A stretch of 64,000 nucleotides of DNA. It comes from JAWKWH01 sp041397625 (GTDB lineage Bacteria; Pseudomonadota; Alphaproteobacteria; Rhizobiales; Rhizobiaceae). A program made the position numbers and the translations under genes. The stretch is taken from NCBI GenBank assembly GCA_041397625.1, contig JAWKWH010000001.1, positions 868,001-932,000 of the forward strand. The letters are read 5' to 3'. The notes under the pieces were generated by a model. The model made no database searches, had not been told where the DNA came from, and saw only the letters and a program-made list of their open reading frames with translations. Of the stretch, positions 25,172 to 34,324 are shown piece by piece (within the stretch, counting starts at the first letter, position 1; every line of letters begins with the position of its first letter).

Positions 25172-25819
25172 ATGAACAATTCCACCCCGTCATCGCCGCC
25201 CTGCTTCGCGCACGAGCTCGTGCCCGGCGATATGGGTTTCGAGGTTTGCGACGCGCAAACACGGCTTGACGTCGCCCGATGGCGCAAAGGCGAACGTCAG
25301 CGCCTGATCGCCGCCCGCCTTGCTGTGCCGGTCTCGCGGCGGGCGGCGGTCGCAAAACAGATCATTGCGACGCTCGACCAACTGGTCGACCCTGGGGCCG
25401 GTCCGGTCATCGGCCTCTACTGGCCGTTTCGCGGCGAACTCGATCTCAGGGGCTGGATGCGAACCATGTCGGACAAGGGCGCGCAGGTGGCGCTGCCGGT
25501 CGTGGTGGAAAAAGCAAGGCCGCTGGTATTCCGACGCTGGAGCCCGCAATGCAAGATGGAACGCGGCGTGTGGAACATACCGATTCCGGCGGACGACCAG
25601 CGGGTCATTCCCGACATCGTCATCGCGCCGCTGGTCGGCGTCGACCCGGCCGGCTACCGGCTCGGCTATGGCGGCGGCTTCTACGACCGCACGCTGGCGG
25701 CGCTGAACAACGATCCTCTGGTGATCGGCTGCGGCCATCCGGTCGCCCGCATCGACACGATCTTTCCGCTGCCGCATGATGTGCCGATGAACCGCGTCCT
25801 GCTCGGCGATCCGGAATGA
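25172..25819 (+). CDS. 5-formyltetrahydrofolate cyclo-ligase
   Basis: ATP-dependent conversion of 5-formyl-THF to 5,10-methenyl-THF in folate C1 metabolism. 215 residues from ATG 25172. Family features are RLIAARLAVPVSRR in the N-terminal helix region, GLYWPFRGELDL, and the signature LGYGGGFYDRTLA near the C-terminus. The N-terminal 30 residues are longer than in most homologues, so a later start is possible. Confidence 0.88.
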   Translation: MNNSTPSSPPCFAHELVPGDMGFEVCDAQTRLDVARWRKGERQRLIAARLAVPVSRRAAVAKQIIATLDQLVDPGAGPVIGLYWPFRGELDLRGWMRTMSDKGAQVALPVVVEKARPLVFRRWSPQCKMERGVWNIPIPADDQRVIPDIVIAPLVGVDPAGYRLGYGGGFYDRTLAALNNDPLVIGCGHPVARIDTIFPLPHDVPMNRVLLGDPE

Positions 25820-25996
25820 TGGCATCCCGGCCGGATCCATCGCCTGGATCGGGATAAAGCCGCCAATTCGAACCACCCGCCCGTCCGTCCGAACGTCGCG
25901 CCGGCTTGACTCCTTGCCGTATTCTTCGCCAGCCTGTCGTTTCCCGAAGGAAGCCGGCAATGGCCGGTTGGCCGGGGGAGCGACCGGGAGGGCGAC

Positions 25997-26584
25997 ATGC
26001 GCAAGATACAGGTCCAAGGCCTTCACCACGTGACGCTGACCGGCGCCGACCGGCAGACCTCGATTGATTTCTGGGAAGGCCTGCTCGGCATGCCGTTCAT
26101 CTTCGAGCAGCCCAATCTCGACAATGCGTCGGAAAGCCATATCTACTTCGATCCGGGTGACGGCCGGCTGATCACGGTGTTCACCAACGAGGACCGCAAG
26201 CCCGACCCGCGCCGCACGCCGACGGAGCCGGGCTGCGTGCACCATGTCGCCTTCTCCGTGTCGCGCGCGTCGTTCATGCAGATCGTCGAGCGGCTCGACG
26301 AGCGCGGCATCGAGCACACCGGTGTGCGTGACCGCAACATCTTCGAATCGGTCTATTTCAAGGACCCGCTCGGCCTGCTGATCGAACTGGCCTGCTACAA
26401 GTTTGAGCCGCCCGCCGGATTTACCCACGGCCAGGTGCTGCTGGAGGCGCACAGGCTGCGCGTCGAGCGAGGCGACTACAATATCCAGGAGATCCATCTC
26501 GCCGACGCCATCGAGATGATGACGGCCCGCGCCACGGGCAGCCTGTCGGACGACCGCGGCCCGAAGGACCCCTACGGCAAATAG
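25997..26584 (+). CDS. VOC family (glyoxalase/dioxygenase fold) protein
   Basis: 195 residues with vicinal-oxygen-chelate fold features: the opening GLHHVTLTGADRQTSIDFWEGLLGM carries the first metal His. Later are GCVHHVAFSV (second His) and FKDPLGLLIELACY with the Glu ligand. It could be a ring-cleaving dioxygenase or a glyoxalase-like enzyme. It stands alone, converging on ureG. Confidence 0.85.
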   Translation: MRKIQVQGLHHVTLTGADRQTSIDFWEGLLGMPFIFEQPNLDNASESHIYFDPGDGRLITVFTNEDRKPDPRRTPTEPGCVHHVAFSVSRASFMQIVERLDERGIEHTGVRDRNIFESVYFKDPLGLLIELACYKFEPPAGFTHGQVLLEAHRLRVERGDYNIQEIHLADAIEMMTARATGSLSDDRGPKDPYGK

Positions 26585-26597
26585 CGCCTTTCAGAGC

Positions 26598-27248
26598 CTA
26601 TCCGGCCCTGGCGACCGGTACCCGGCGTTGCAGCCCGCCGGTGTCGATCAGGAAGTCGACGACACGACCGAGGCCGGCGCCGCGCTTCAGGTCGGTCATC
26701 ACATGCGGCCGACCGGCGCGGTTCTGGCGCGCATCGCGTTCCATCGCCTCCAGGTCGACGCCGACATGCGGCGCAAGGTCGGTCTTGTTGACGATCAGCA
26801 GGTCGGAGCGGGTGATCGCCGGGCCGCCCTTGCGCGGAATGTCGCCGCCCTGGCAGACCGAGATGACATAGAGCGTCAGGTCGGCGAGATCGGGCGAGAA
26901 GGTGGCGGCAAGATTGTCGCCGCCCGATTCGATGAAGATGATGTCGAGGTCCGGGTGGCGGGCGTTCAGCGCCTCGATGGCGCGCAGGTTGATCGAGGCG
27001 TCCTCGCGGATCGCCGTGTGCGGGCAGCCGCCGGTCTCGACCCCGATCACCCGGTCGGCGGGCAGGGCCTGCATACGCATCAGCGCTTCGGCGTCCTCGC
27101 GCGTGTAGATGTCGTTGGTGATGACGCCGATGGAGAAATCCTCGCGCATCGCCTCGCACAGGCGCGCGGTGAGTGTGGTCTTGCCGGTGCCGACCGGCCC
27201 GCCGATGCCGACGCGAAGCGGTCCGTTTGGGTTGGTCATGTCAGGCAT
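26598..27248 (-). CDS. ureG: Urease accessory GTPase UreG
   Basis: 216-residue SIMIBI GTPase that delivers Ni to apo-urease with UreDF. It has the P-loop GGPVGTGKTTL, the conserved ETGGCPHTAIREDASIN with the Cys-Pro-His metal site, ESGGDNLAATFSPDLAD, and NKTDL for guanine recognition. It is the last gene of the urease operon. ATG 27248 overlaps the end of the DUF3995 gene by 8 bases; ATG 27239 is an alternative. Confidence 0.97.
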   Translation of the reverse strand: MPDMTNPNGPLRVGIGGPVGTGKTTLTARLCEAMREDFSIGVITNDIYTREDAEALMRMQALPADRVIGVETGGCPHTAIREDASINLRAIEALNARHPDLDIIFIESGGDNLAATFSPDLADLTLYVISVCQGGDIPRKGGPAITRSDLLIVNKTDLAPHVGVDLEAMERDARQNRAGRPHVMTDLKRGAGLGRVVDFLIDTGGLQRRVPVARAG

Positions 27249-27681
27249 AGGCTCCGAGATAGAGAAGGGTGGCGAAGGCCGATCCTAGCAGCAAACACAG
27301 CGGCGAAAAGTATGTCCGGTCGAGCGAGGCGAACGGCTCTTCCGGAAAGATCGCGCGGAAAGCCGATGTGTATCCGGCAAGGCCGCGCAGCAGGAAAACG
27401 GCGGTCAGAACCACCATCCCGAGCCAGACCAGCATTTGCGGTACCGGATAGGGGATCAGGGCGGTCCACATCAGCGGAAACAGCGATGCGGCAAACAGCA
27501 ACAGGGCGACCATGGCGGCCGAGGATTTAGCCGGCATGCGTTTGATGTCGCGCGCGCCGACGAAGGCGCGGGCCTGCGATTGTTCGTCATGGCCGGGCAA
27601 CACGCCGCCAAGGGCCCAGAAGGCGTGGAGCGCGGCGATTGCCGCAAGCACGACCGCCAGCGGGACCGCGATCGCCATCAT
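27241..27681 (-). CDS. DUF3995 family membrane protein
   Basis: 146 residues with about four hydrophobic helices, matching the DUF3995 pattern (AFWALGGVLPGHDEQ near the start, TAVFLLRGLAGYTSAF, FSPLCLLLGSAFATLLYLG at the end). Its ATG overlaps the ureF stop (ATGA) and its stop overlaps ureG. The function is unknown. Position inside the urease operon suggests a link to nickel or urea handling, or just co-transcription. Confidence 0.8.
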   Translation of the reverse strand: MMAIAVPLAVVLAAIAALHAFWALGGVLPGHDEQSQARAFVGARDIKRMPAKSSAAMVALLLFAASLFPLMWTALIPYPVPQMLVWLGMVVLTAVFLLRGLAGYTSAFRAIFPEEPFASLDRTYFSPLCLLLGSAFATLLYLGAYA

Positions 27682-28334
27682 GACAGGAACAGCCTCGGCT
27701 GAAGGGTCTCGTGGTTCATGGCGGCGATTTCGGCGGCGAGTGCTGCGCTGCCGAGATCGTCGAGCATCGATTGGGCCGCGCGGCTGGCGGCTTCGTCGAT
27801 CGCCGGTTCGAGTGCGGCCAGAATGCGCGCCGCGCCGTCCTGGCCGGTGACCGACAGGCGGATGGCGCATTGCAGCTGGTTGGAGACGAACGTGTTGAGA
27901 AAGGCGCCGAGCGCCGGCCGGAGCGGTATGCCGGCGCGGCGGCAGGCAACGCCGACCGCCACCGGCAGCGGCAGGGCGTCAGGAAGCATGTCGTCCTCGC
28001 CGAACCAGTGTCGCGCCGCGGCGGCGAAAGCCTTGCCCTGATCCATAACCTCGCAGTAGCGCTCGGCCGAGCCGGCGAGTGCCGCGGCGAGTTCGGCCAG
28101 GTCGGCGATGGCGGCGTCGTCCTCCGCTTCGCGCCAGCCGGCCGCCAGCAGCACCGCGTCGTTCCGGGACGAACCGTGGGCGAGGAGAGTGCCGAGCCAG
28201 GCTTCAAGATTGTCCGCGTCGCGCACGGTTCCTTGTGCAACCGCCTGTTCCAGCCCGGCCGAATAGGCGAACGAGCCGGTGGGAAACACCGGCGACAGCC
28301 ATGACATCAGCCGGATGAGCGAGGCGTCAGTCAT
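27678..28334 (-). CDS. ureF: Urease accessory protein UreF
   Basis: 218 residues from ATG 28334 (MTDASLIRLMSWLSPVFPTGSFAYSAGLE), the family-typical start. Upstream codons belong to the ureE His-tail read in another frame. All-helical chaperone that forms the UreD-UreF-UreG activation complex. Its start overlaps the ureE end by 8 bases. Confidence 0.95.
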   Translation of the reverse strand: MTDASLIRLMSWLSPVFPTGSFAYSAGLEQAVAQGTVRDADNLEAWLGTLLAHGSSRNDAVLLAAGWREAEDDAAIADLAELAAALAGSAERYCEVMDQGKAFAAAARHWFGEDDMLPDALPLPVAVGVACRRAGIPLRPALGAFLNTFVSNQLQCAIRLSVTGQDGAARILAALEPAIDEAASRAAQSMLDDLGSAALAAEIAAMNHETLQPRLFLS

Positions 28335-28830
28335 GGTCGTGGTCATGGTGGTGATCATGATGATGGCCGTCGCCGTGATCGTGCGAATGATGCGTTTGGT
28401 GCGCGCCGCCATAGGCGCCGCCTTCCGGGTCGAACGGTGCCTCGATTTCCGTGACGGTCGCGCCGAGGCCTTCGAGCATGGCGCGGATCACGTGGTCGTG
28501 GCGGATCAGGATGCGGTCGTCGAATATCTGGGCGGTCAGATGGCGATTGCCGATCTGCCAGGCGAGCGCCAGCAGGTGGCGCTTGTCGCGGGCGGTAACC
28601 TCGTAGAGCGCTTCCGGCTCGGCGCGCACCTCGATCACCCGGCCGTCGGAGAGTACCAGCCCGTCGCCATGGCGCAGCAACCGTGCTTCGGGGAGGTCGA
28701 GCAGGAAGGCGATGCCGTTGTCGGATGTCATCGTCATACGGCGGCGATGCCGCGCGGTCTCGTCGAGCGTGATCGTGCCGGCGGGATCGGTAAAGTCGCG
28801 GGTGATGGCGGAGGAGACGGGTCGGGTCAT
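28327..28830 (-). CDS. ureE: Urease accessory nickel metallochaperone UreE
   Basis: 167 residues: N-terminal UreE domain (TLDETARHRRR, FLLDLPEARLLRHGD), C-terminal metal domain (WQIGNRHLTAQ, LIRHDHVIRAMLEGLG), then a tail of about 20 residues almost entirely His and Asp for nickel binding. Its start overlaps the ParE stop (ATGA), so it is translationally coupled to the toxin gene, which is unusual. Confidence 0.95.
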   Translation of the reverse strand: MTRPVSSAITRDFTDPAGTITLDETARHRRRMTMTSDNGIAFLLDLPEARLLRHGDGLVLSDGRVIEVRAEPEALYEVTARDKRHLLALAWQIGNRHLTAQIFDDRILIRHDHVIRAMLEGLGATVTEIEAPFDPEGGAYGGAHQTHHSHDHGDGHHHDHHHDHDHD

Positions 28831-29126
28831 GCAATATCACCAATGAACTTGCCAGTGACAACGGCACCGTGGACAACCCGCAGGATTGCCACCCGATCGC
28901 CGCAGACCTGGTAAAAGACCGAATACGCGCGGTGAGGCATGCGCCTTACCGGTCCGCCCGGAAGGTTCTTGACTGCGGTAAATCGCTCGGGATTGTCTTT
29001 CAAACTCTCGCACGCGGCCCTCAACTCACCCACGAATGATCTGGCGCGTGCCGGATTGTCGCCGGCAATAAAAAGACCGACCGACCTGAGATCGCTTCTC
29101 GCCTGCGCAGTGAATTCAACCCGCAT
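28827..29126 (-). CDS. parE: RelE/ParE family toxin
   Basis: 99 residues of the RelE/ParE fold: FTAQARSDLRSVGLFIAGDNPARARSFVGELR at the start and RRMPHRAYSVFYQVCGDRVAILRVVHG at the end. Overlaps the antitoxin gene by 11 bases and the ureE start by 4. ParE-type toxins poison gyrase while RelE-type toxins cleave mRNA; the length and KNLPGGPVRRMPHRAYSVFY favour ParE. Confidence 0.88.
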   Translation of the reverse strand: MRVEFTAQARSDLRSVGLFIAGDNPARARSFVGELRAACESLKDNPERFTAVKNLPGGPVRRMPHRAYSVFYQVCGDRVAILRVVHGAVVTGKFIGDIA

Positions 29127-29382
29127 CTTTCAGGCGATCCATGGAATCGATCTCGGCCAGAAGCTCATCGAAGACCTCGTCCATGTCGTAGACTCGGCCC
29201 GCGGCGATGTCTTCAAGTGCCGGCTCGAGCAGGGCATCCAGCGCCTTGGCCCGCGCCTCGCGCTCCTGCACCAGCCGAATGCCTTCGCGCAGGACTTCTG
29301 ACTTCGACCCGTAGCGGCCGGATTTCACGAGTTGTTCGACGAACTCTTCCAACGGTTTTCCGAGGTCGGCTGAGATGGCCAT
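29116..29382 (-). CDS. parD: ParD family antitoxin
   Basis: 88 residues. The ribbon-helix-helix N-terminus ISADLGKPLEEFVEQLVKSGRYGSKSEVLREGIRLVQ is typical of ParD/CopG-like antitoxins; the acidic C-terminal tail would wrap the toxin. The pair sits inside the urease operon. Confidence 0.88.
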   Translation of the reverse strand: MAISADLGKPLEEFVEQLVKSGRYGSKSEVLREGIRLVQEREARAKALDALLEPALEDIAAGRVYDMDEVFDELLAEIDSMDRLKDAG

Positions 29383-29414
29383 CGTGGTCGTGTCCTGTTT
29401 TGAAAGCTGGGTTT

Positions 29415-29427
29415 AATAACTATTATT
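29415..29427 (-). promoter_or_regulatory. Inverted repeat upstream of parDE
   Basis: AATAA-CTA-TTATT, 33 bases before the parD start in a short A/T-rich gap. ParD-type antitoxins usually autoregulate through such small palindromes. Confidence 0.4.
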
Positions 29428-29458
29428 GATCAGTAAGGTTGGAATGTCCATCTGCTGG

Positions 29459-29755
29459 CTACAGCACCTCGACCTTGCCGTCCTCGACGATCTCGACCTT
29501 GCGCGCCGTGATGAAGGGCGCGCCGGCCTCGCGCCAGGCCTGCAGGTGCGGCGCATTGAAATGCGCCTCCAGTGCCGCTCGATTCTTCCAGCGCTCGACG
29601 AAGACCAGTCGCGTATTGTCGGTAACGTCCATGTTGAGGTCATAGGAAATGCAGCCCGGCTCCTCGCGCGTCGCCTCGAGGCATGGGCGCGCCGCGTCGA
29701 CCACTTCGTCGAGCGATCCCGGCTGGATGGTGAGCGTGGCGATGACATAGAGCAT
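29459..29755 (-). CDS. Antibiotic biosynthesis monooxygenase (ABM/YgiN-like) domain protein
   Basis: 98 residues from ATG 29755 (MLYVIATLTIQPG) with GGAAA upstream. ABM fold pattern: EEPGCISYDLNMDVTDNTRLVFVERWKNRAALEAHFNAPHL. Members are small dimeric cofactor-free oxygenases, often quinol or unknown. It lies between ureC and the parDE pair. A TetR-like palindrome precedes it. Confidence 0.88.
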   Translation of the reverse strand: MLYVIATLTIQPGSLDEVVDAARPCLEATREEPGCISYDLNMDVTDNTRLVFVERWKNRAALEAHFNAPHLQAWREAGAPFITARKVEIVEDGKVEVL

Positions 29756-29775
29756 GATGGTTTCCAATATAATTT

Positions 29776-29789
29776 AACGAACGTTCATT
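29776..29789 (-). promoter_or_regulatory. TetR-like palindrome upstream of ABM gene
   Basis: AACGAACGTTCATT, with the perfect core GAACGTTC at 29779-29786, in the short gap between ureC and the ABM gene. The shape and A/T flanks resemble TetR-family operators. No TetR gene is in the window. Confidence 0.45.
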
Positions 29790-29809
29790 TCTTTATTGTC
29801 GATGGCAGG

Positions 29810-31522
<1,713 letters not shown>

Positions 31523-31526
31523 AAGG

Positions 31527-31925
31527 TCACTCCATGTCGAACACGTCGTCGACCGGCACCTGAGTCGCCGTGGCGAGCGCGTTGGTCTGGTTGGCCATGG
31601 CGATCACCGCCATCAATTCGCCGTGCTGTTCGGCGGTCATGCCCTTGGCGGTCGCCGCCGCCGTGTGCGAATGGGCGCAATAGCTGCAACTGTTGGCGAC
31701 CGAGACGGCGATGTAGATCATCTCCTTGGTCAGCGGATCGAGCGCGCCGGGCGCCATGACCACCTTCAGCCGCTCCCACGTGGCGCGCAGCAGCGCCGGG
31801 TCGTTGGCCAGCACGCGCCAGAAATTGTTGATGAAGTCCGTGCCGCGTGTCGCGCGGATATCGTCGAAAACCTCCCGCGCCTCGGGCGCGGCCTCGCTAT
31901 CCGACAGCAGCGGTACGGTCGCCAT
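31527..31925 (-). CDS. Carboxymuconolactone decarboxylase (AhpD-like) family protein
   Basis: 132 residues from ATG 31925, which overlaps the ureB stop (TGATG), with GGGAGG upstream. The AhpD-type redox motif is present in NSCSYCAHSH (CxxC plus His). It is inserted between ureB and ureC. Probably a peroxidase-like or thiol-redox protein; no connection to urease chemistry is evident. Confidence 0.88.
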   Translation of the reverse strand: MATVPLLSDSEAAPEAREVFDDIRATRGTDFINNFWRVLANDPALLRATWERLKVVMAPGALDPLTKEMIYIAVSVANSCSYCAHSHTAAATAKGMTAEQHGELMAVIAMANQTNALATATQVPVDDVFDME

Positions 31926-32230
31926 CACAATCCTCCCATGACTTTCTGGTTGAACCCGTAGACCGCGCGCCCGCCGCCGAGCGGCACCAGGGTCACGTCG
32001 CGCGCCTGGCCAGGCTCGAAGCGCACCGCCGTGCCCGGCGCGATGTCGAGGCGGTAGCCGCGCGCCTTCTCGCGGTCGAAATCGAGCGCTTCGTTGGTCT
32101 CGTGGAAATGGTAGTGGCTGCCGACCTGTACCGGTCGGTCGCCGGTATTGGCGACATGCAGCGTCACCGTCTCGGCACCGGCGTTGAACTCGATCTCGCC
32201 CTCGGCGGCGATGACCTCACCGGGGACCAC
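31925..32230 (-). CDS. ureB: Urease beta subunit UreB
   Basis: 101 residues from GTG 32230 (VPGEVIAAEGEIEFN). Contains GDRPVQVGSHYHFHETNEALDFDRE, the family core. Follows the small membrane protein with a 14-base overlap and runs into the CMD gene. Confidence 0.97.
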   Translation of the reverse strand: MVPGEVIAAEGEIEFNAGAETVTLHVANTGDRPVQVGSHYHFHETNEALDFDREKARGYRLDIAPGTAVRFEPGQARDVTLVPLGGGRAVYGFNQKVMGGL

Positions 32231-32429
32231 GGCGCCGGCTCCCTGCCTTGGCGGTGACGCCGAGCGGAATGATGATCAGCGCCGCAAGCGCACCGAGCGC
32301 CAGCAGCGCCGCGATCGTGTAGCTCCAGTCTGCATGCGGATGGGCATGGGTATAGGGCGCATCGTGCGCCGCCGATGCAACCGTTGCGATAAGCAGGGCG
32401 GCAGTGGTCAGAACAGATCGTCTCAACAT
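32217..32429 (-). CDS. Small His-containing membrane or exported protein in urease operon
   Basis: 70 residues. A signal peptide-like N-terminus (MLRRSVLTTAALLIATVASAAHD), a His-rich patch THAHPHADW, one hydrophobic helix (IAALLALGALAALIIIPLGV) and a basic tail. It lies between ureA and ureB and overlaps ureB. Not recognised; the histidines would suit metal contact, but that is a guess. Confidence 0.65.
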   Translation of the reverse strand: MLRRSVLTTAALLIATVASAAHDAPYTHAHPHADWSYTIAALLALGALAALIIIPLGVTAKAGSRRRGPR

Positions 32430-32453
32430 GGCGGTTTCCTTCAGATAGGGGCG

Positions 32454-32756
32454 TCACCGGATCGGCTGATGCACGGTGACCAGCTTGGTTCCGTCGGGAA
32501 AGGTCGCCTCCACCTGGACGTCGTGGATCATTTCGGCCACGCCCTCCATCACCTGGTCGCGGGCGATCACCTGGGCGCCGGCGGCCATCAGGTCGGCGAC
32601 GGACCGGCCGTCACGGGCGCCCTCGACGACGAAATCGGTGATCAGCGCGATCGCTTCCGGATGATTGAGCTTCACCCCGCGTTCCAGCCGCCGCCGCGCC
32701 ACCATGGCGGCCATGGCGACGAGCAGCTTGTCCTTTTCGCGCGGTGTCAGGTTCAT
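32454..32756 (-). CDS. ureA: Urease gamma subunit UreA
   Basis: 100 residues, starts MNLTPREKDKLLVAMAAMVARRRLERGVKLNHPEA and ends KLVTVHQPIR, both diagnostic. Separate ureA and ureB genes are the usual bacterial arrangement. It starts 13 bases after ureD ends. Confidence 0.98.
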   Translation of the reverse strand: MNLTPREKDKLLVAMAAMVARRRLERGVKLNHPEAIALITDFVVEGARDGRSVADLMAAGAQVIARDQVMEGVAEMIHDVQVEATFPDGTKLVTVHQPIR

Positions 32757-32769
32757 TGCGGTTTCCCGT

Positions 32770-33606
32770 CTAATGTGCCCATGCTTTGGGCAGCGTTGCC
32801 GCCGGATTAAGCAGCGTCATCAGCGGGATCAGACATCCGCGAAGCCGGTATCCGTCCCGTGCGGTGAGCCGTGCAAGAAGCTTGCCATTCCAGAAGGACG
32901 CGCCGCCATGGGTACCGATGAGTTTGCGGGCTTCGTCCAGCCGGTGCTCGGCCGTAGGCGAGATGTAAAGCACGGTGGCCATCGCGCCCGCGCCGTCGCC
33001 GATCGCCGGCCGGGCGAGCAGGGCGTCGATTTCGCCCGCAAGCGCGAATGCCTCGGCATGGACCAGCCTGCCGTCCTGCCGGATGCGCCAACTGTCGCGG
33101 AAATCGCCGTTGGCGACCGCCTCGCCCATGAGCCGCCGGCCGAAAATCACCGCCTCGACCAGCAGCAGTTCGGCCGATGCGTCGAGATCGGCGTCGATAC
33201 GGCGGCGAAAGCGGCTTTCGTCGAACAGGATCGTCTCTTGCGGCAGCCAGGCGAGCTTTGCCCCCGCGCCGGCTTTCAGTGTGACATCGGTCTCGGCCAC
33301 ACCTCCCGCCGACCGGTAGACGCGCTCGCAGGTCTGCGTGGTTATGGTGAGCGTGCTGTCGCGGCCCGCCTCGAAGGCCCAGCCGATCCGGTCGCCGCCG
33401 GTCATGCCGCCGGCGGTGTTGATCATCACCGCCTCGAGCGGGCGACGTTCTCGGGCGGCCGGGATCCTGAGCTTGGCGCAACCCTCCTGAAAGAGGTCGG
33501 CGATGCGGGTTCGCCCGCCGGTGGAAGTGACCGAAAGTCGCCCCGTGCCACGGCTGCGTTGCAGCGGCGCCCGGACTTCGCTGTGCTGTTCGGCGAGTGC
33601 GTCCAT
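32770..33606 (-). CDS. ureD: Urease accessory protein UreD
   Basis: 278 residues from ATG 33606 (AGGA upstream). The frame extends to 33708, but that start would lie inside the MarR gene, so I prefer 33606. Family features: MINTAGGMTGGDRIGW, TITTQTCERVYRS, LPQETILFDESRFRRRIDADL. First gene of the urease operon and scaffold of the activation complex. Confidence 0.95.
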   Translation of the reverse strand: MDALAEQHSEVRAPLQRSRGTGRLSVTSTGGRTRIADLFQEGCAKLRIPAARERRPLEAVMINTAGGMTGGDRIGWAFEAGRDSTLTITTQTCERVYRSAGGVAETDVTLKAGAGAKLAWLPQETILFDESRFRRRIDADLDASAELLLVEAVIFGRRLMGEAVANGDFRDSWRIRQDGRLVHAEAFALAGEIDALLARPAIGDGAGAMATVLYISPTAEHRLDEARKLIGTHGGASFWNGKLLARLTARDGYRLRGCLIPLMTLLNPAATLPKAWAH

Positions 33607-33667
33607 GAGATCCTGTTCTGCGTCGCGACGGCGGCGCGCCGTTGGCAAACCCGGAAGAACGTTGAGG

Positions 33668-34210
33668 TTAGCGACATTTGCCCGGATGTCCACGCGCATC
33701 GGCCGCACGGCCCGTTTGCGGGCTGTCCGTCGACCGCGCCCGTTTGTCCGCGGGCAGGGTCGACAGCGGCGAGCGGCTGAGATTGTTGCCGCGGTCGGTC
33801 AGCTTTTTCAACAGCGTCAGGAACTGCTCGCGCTCGCTTTCGTCGAGGCCGGTCAGGATGTCGGCCTGCAGCGCCAAGACGATCGGCCGCAGGTCTTCCA
33901 GCATCCGTTTGCCCTCGGCGCTGAGGCCGAGCGCCTTGGCGCGGCGGTCCTTGGCATTGGTGCGTCGCACCACCAGCCCCTTGCGTTCGAGCCGGTCGAT
34001 GACGCCGCCGATTGTCGCCCGGTCATGGGCGATGGCGCCGGCAAGCGTCGCCTGGTCGATGCCAGGCTGCATCTCGATCGTCGCCAGCGCCGCATATTGC
34101 ACAGGCGTGATGTCGAAGCTTTCGCGCTCCATACGGTCGAGGAAAACCGCGGTGGATATCTGGTTCAGCCTGCGGATATGGTGTCCCGCCATGTCCCGGA
34201 TGCCGGACAT
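33668..34210 (-). CDS. MarR family transcriptional regulator of the gentisate operon
   Basis: 180 residues: helical dimer region, winged helix ITPVQYAALATIEMQPGIDQATLAGAIAHDRATIGGVIDRLERKGLV, and the wing RRTNAKDRRAK. It is divergent from the gentisate dioxygenase operon and shares the 34211-34324 control region with it. Probably a repressor relieved by an aromatic ligand such as 3-hydroxybenzoate or gentisate (inference). Confidence 0.9.
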   Translation of the reverse strand: MSGIRDMAGHHIRRLNQISTAVFLDRMERESFDITPVQYAALATIEMQPGIDQATLAGAIAHDRATIGGVIDRLERKGLVVRRTNAKDRRAKALGLSAEGKRMLEDLRPIVLALQADILTGLDESEREQFLTLLKKLTDRGNNLSRSPLSTLPADKRARSTDSPQTGRAADARGHPGKCR

Positions 34211-34266
34211 GCAGCCTCCTGTCTGCGCCGTGTCCCCGTAGCAAGATTAGGACGGAATGGCGGTTG

Positions 34267-34296
34267 TTGACAAGTATACTTATAGTAAGTATGCTT
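34267..34296 (+). promoter_or_regulatory. Sigma70 promoter overlapped by MarR palindrome
   Basis: TTGACA (34267-34272), 17-base spacer, TATGCT (34290-34295). The near-perfect palindrome AAGTATACTTA-TAG-TAAGTATGCTT (34272-34296) fills the spacer and -10. A bound MarR dimer would block RNA polymerase. The gentisate dioxygenase ATG follows at 34325 with GGGAG before it. Confidence 0.75.
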
Positions 34297-34324
34297 TCTA
34301 TTATCAGGAAAAGGGAGCGAACCC

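Noticed and set aside
28327..28400. Repetitive ATG/GTC-rich tract near the ureE-ureF junction considered as a tandem repeat
   Set aside because: It encodes the His/Asp tail of UreE; the repetition follows from the codons for His and Asp.
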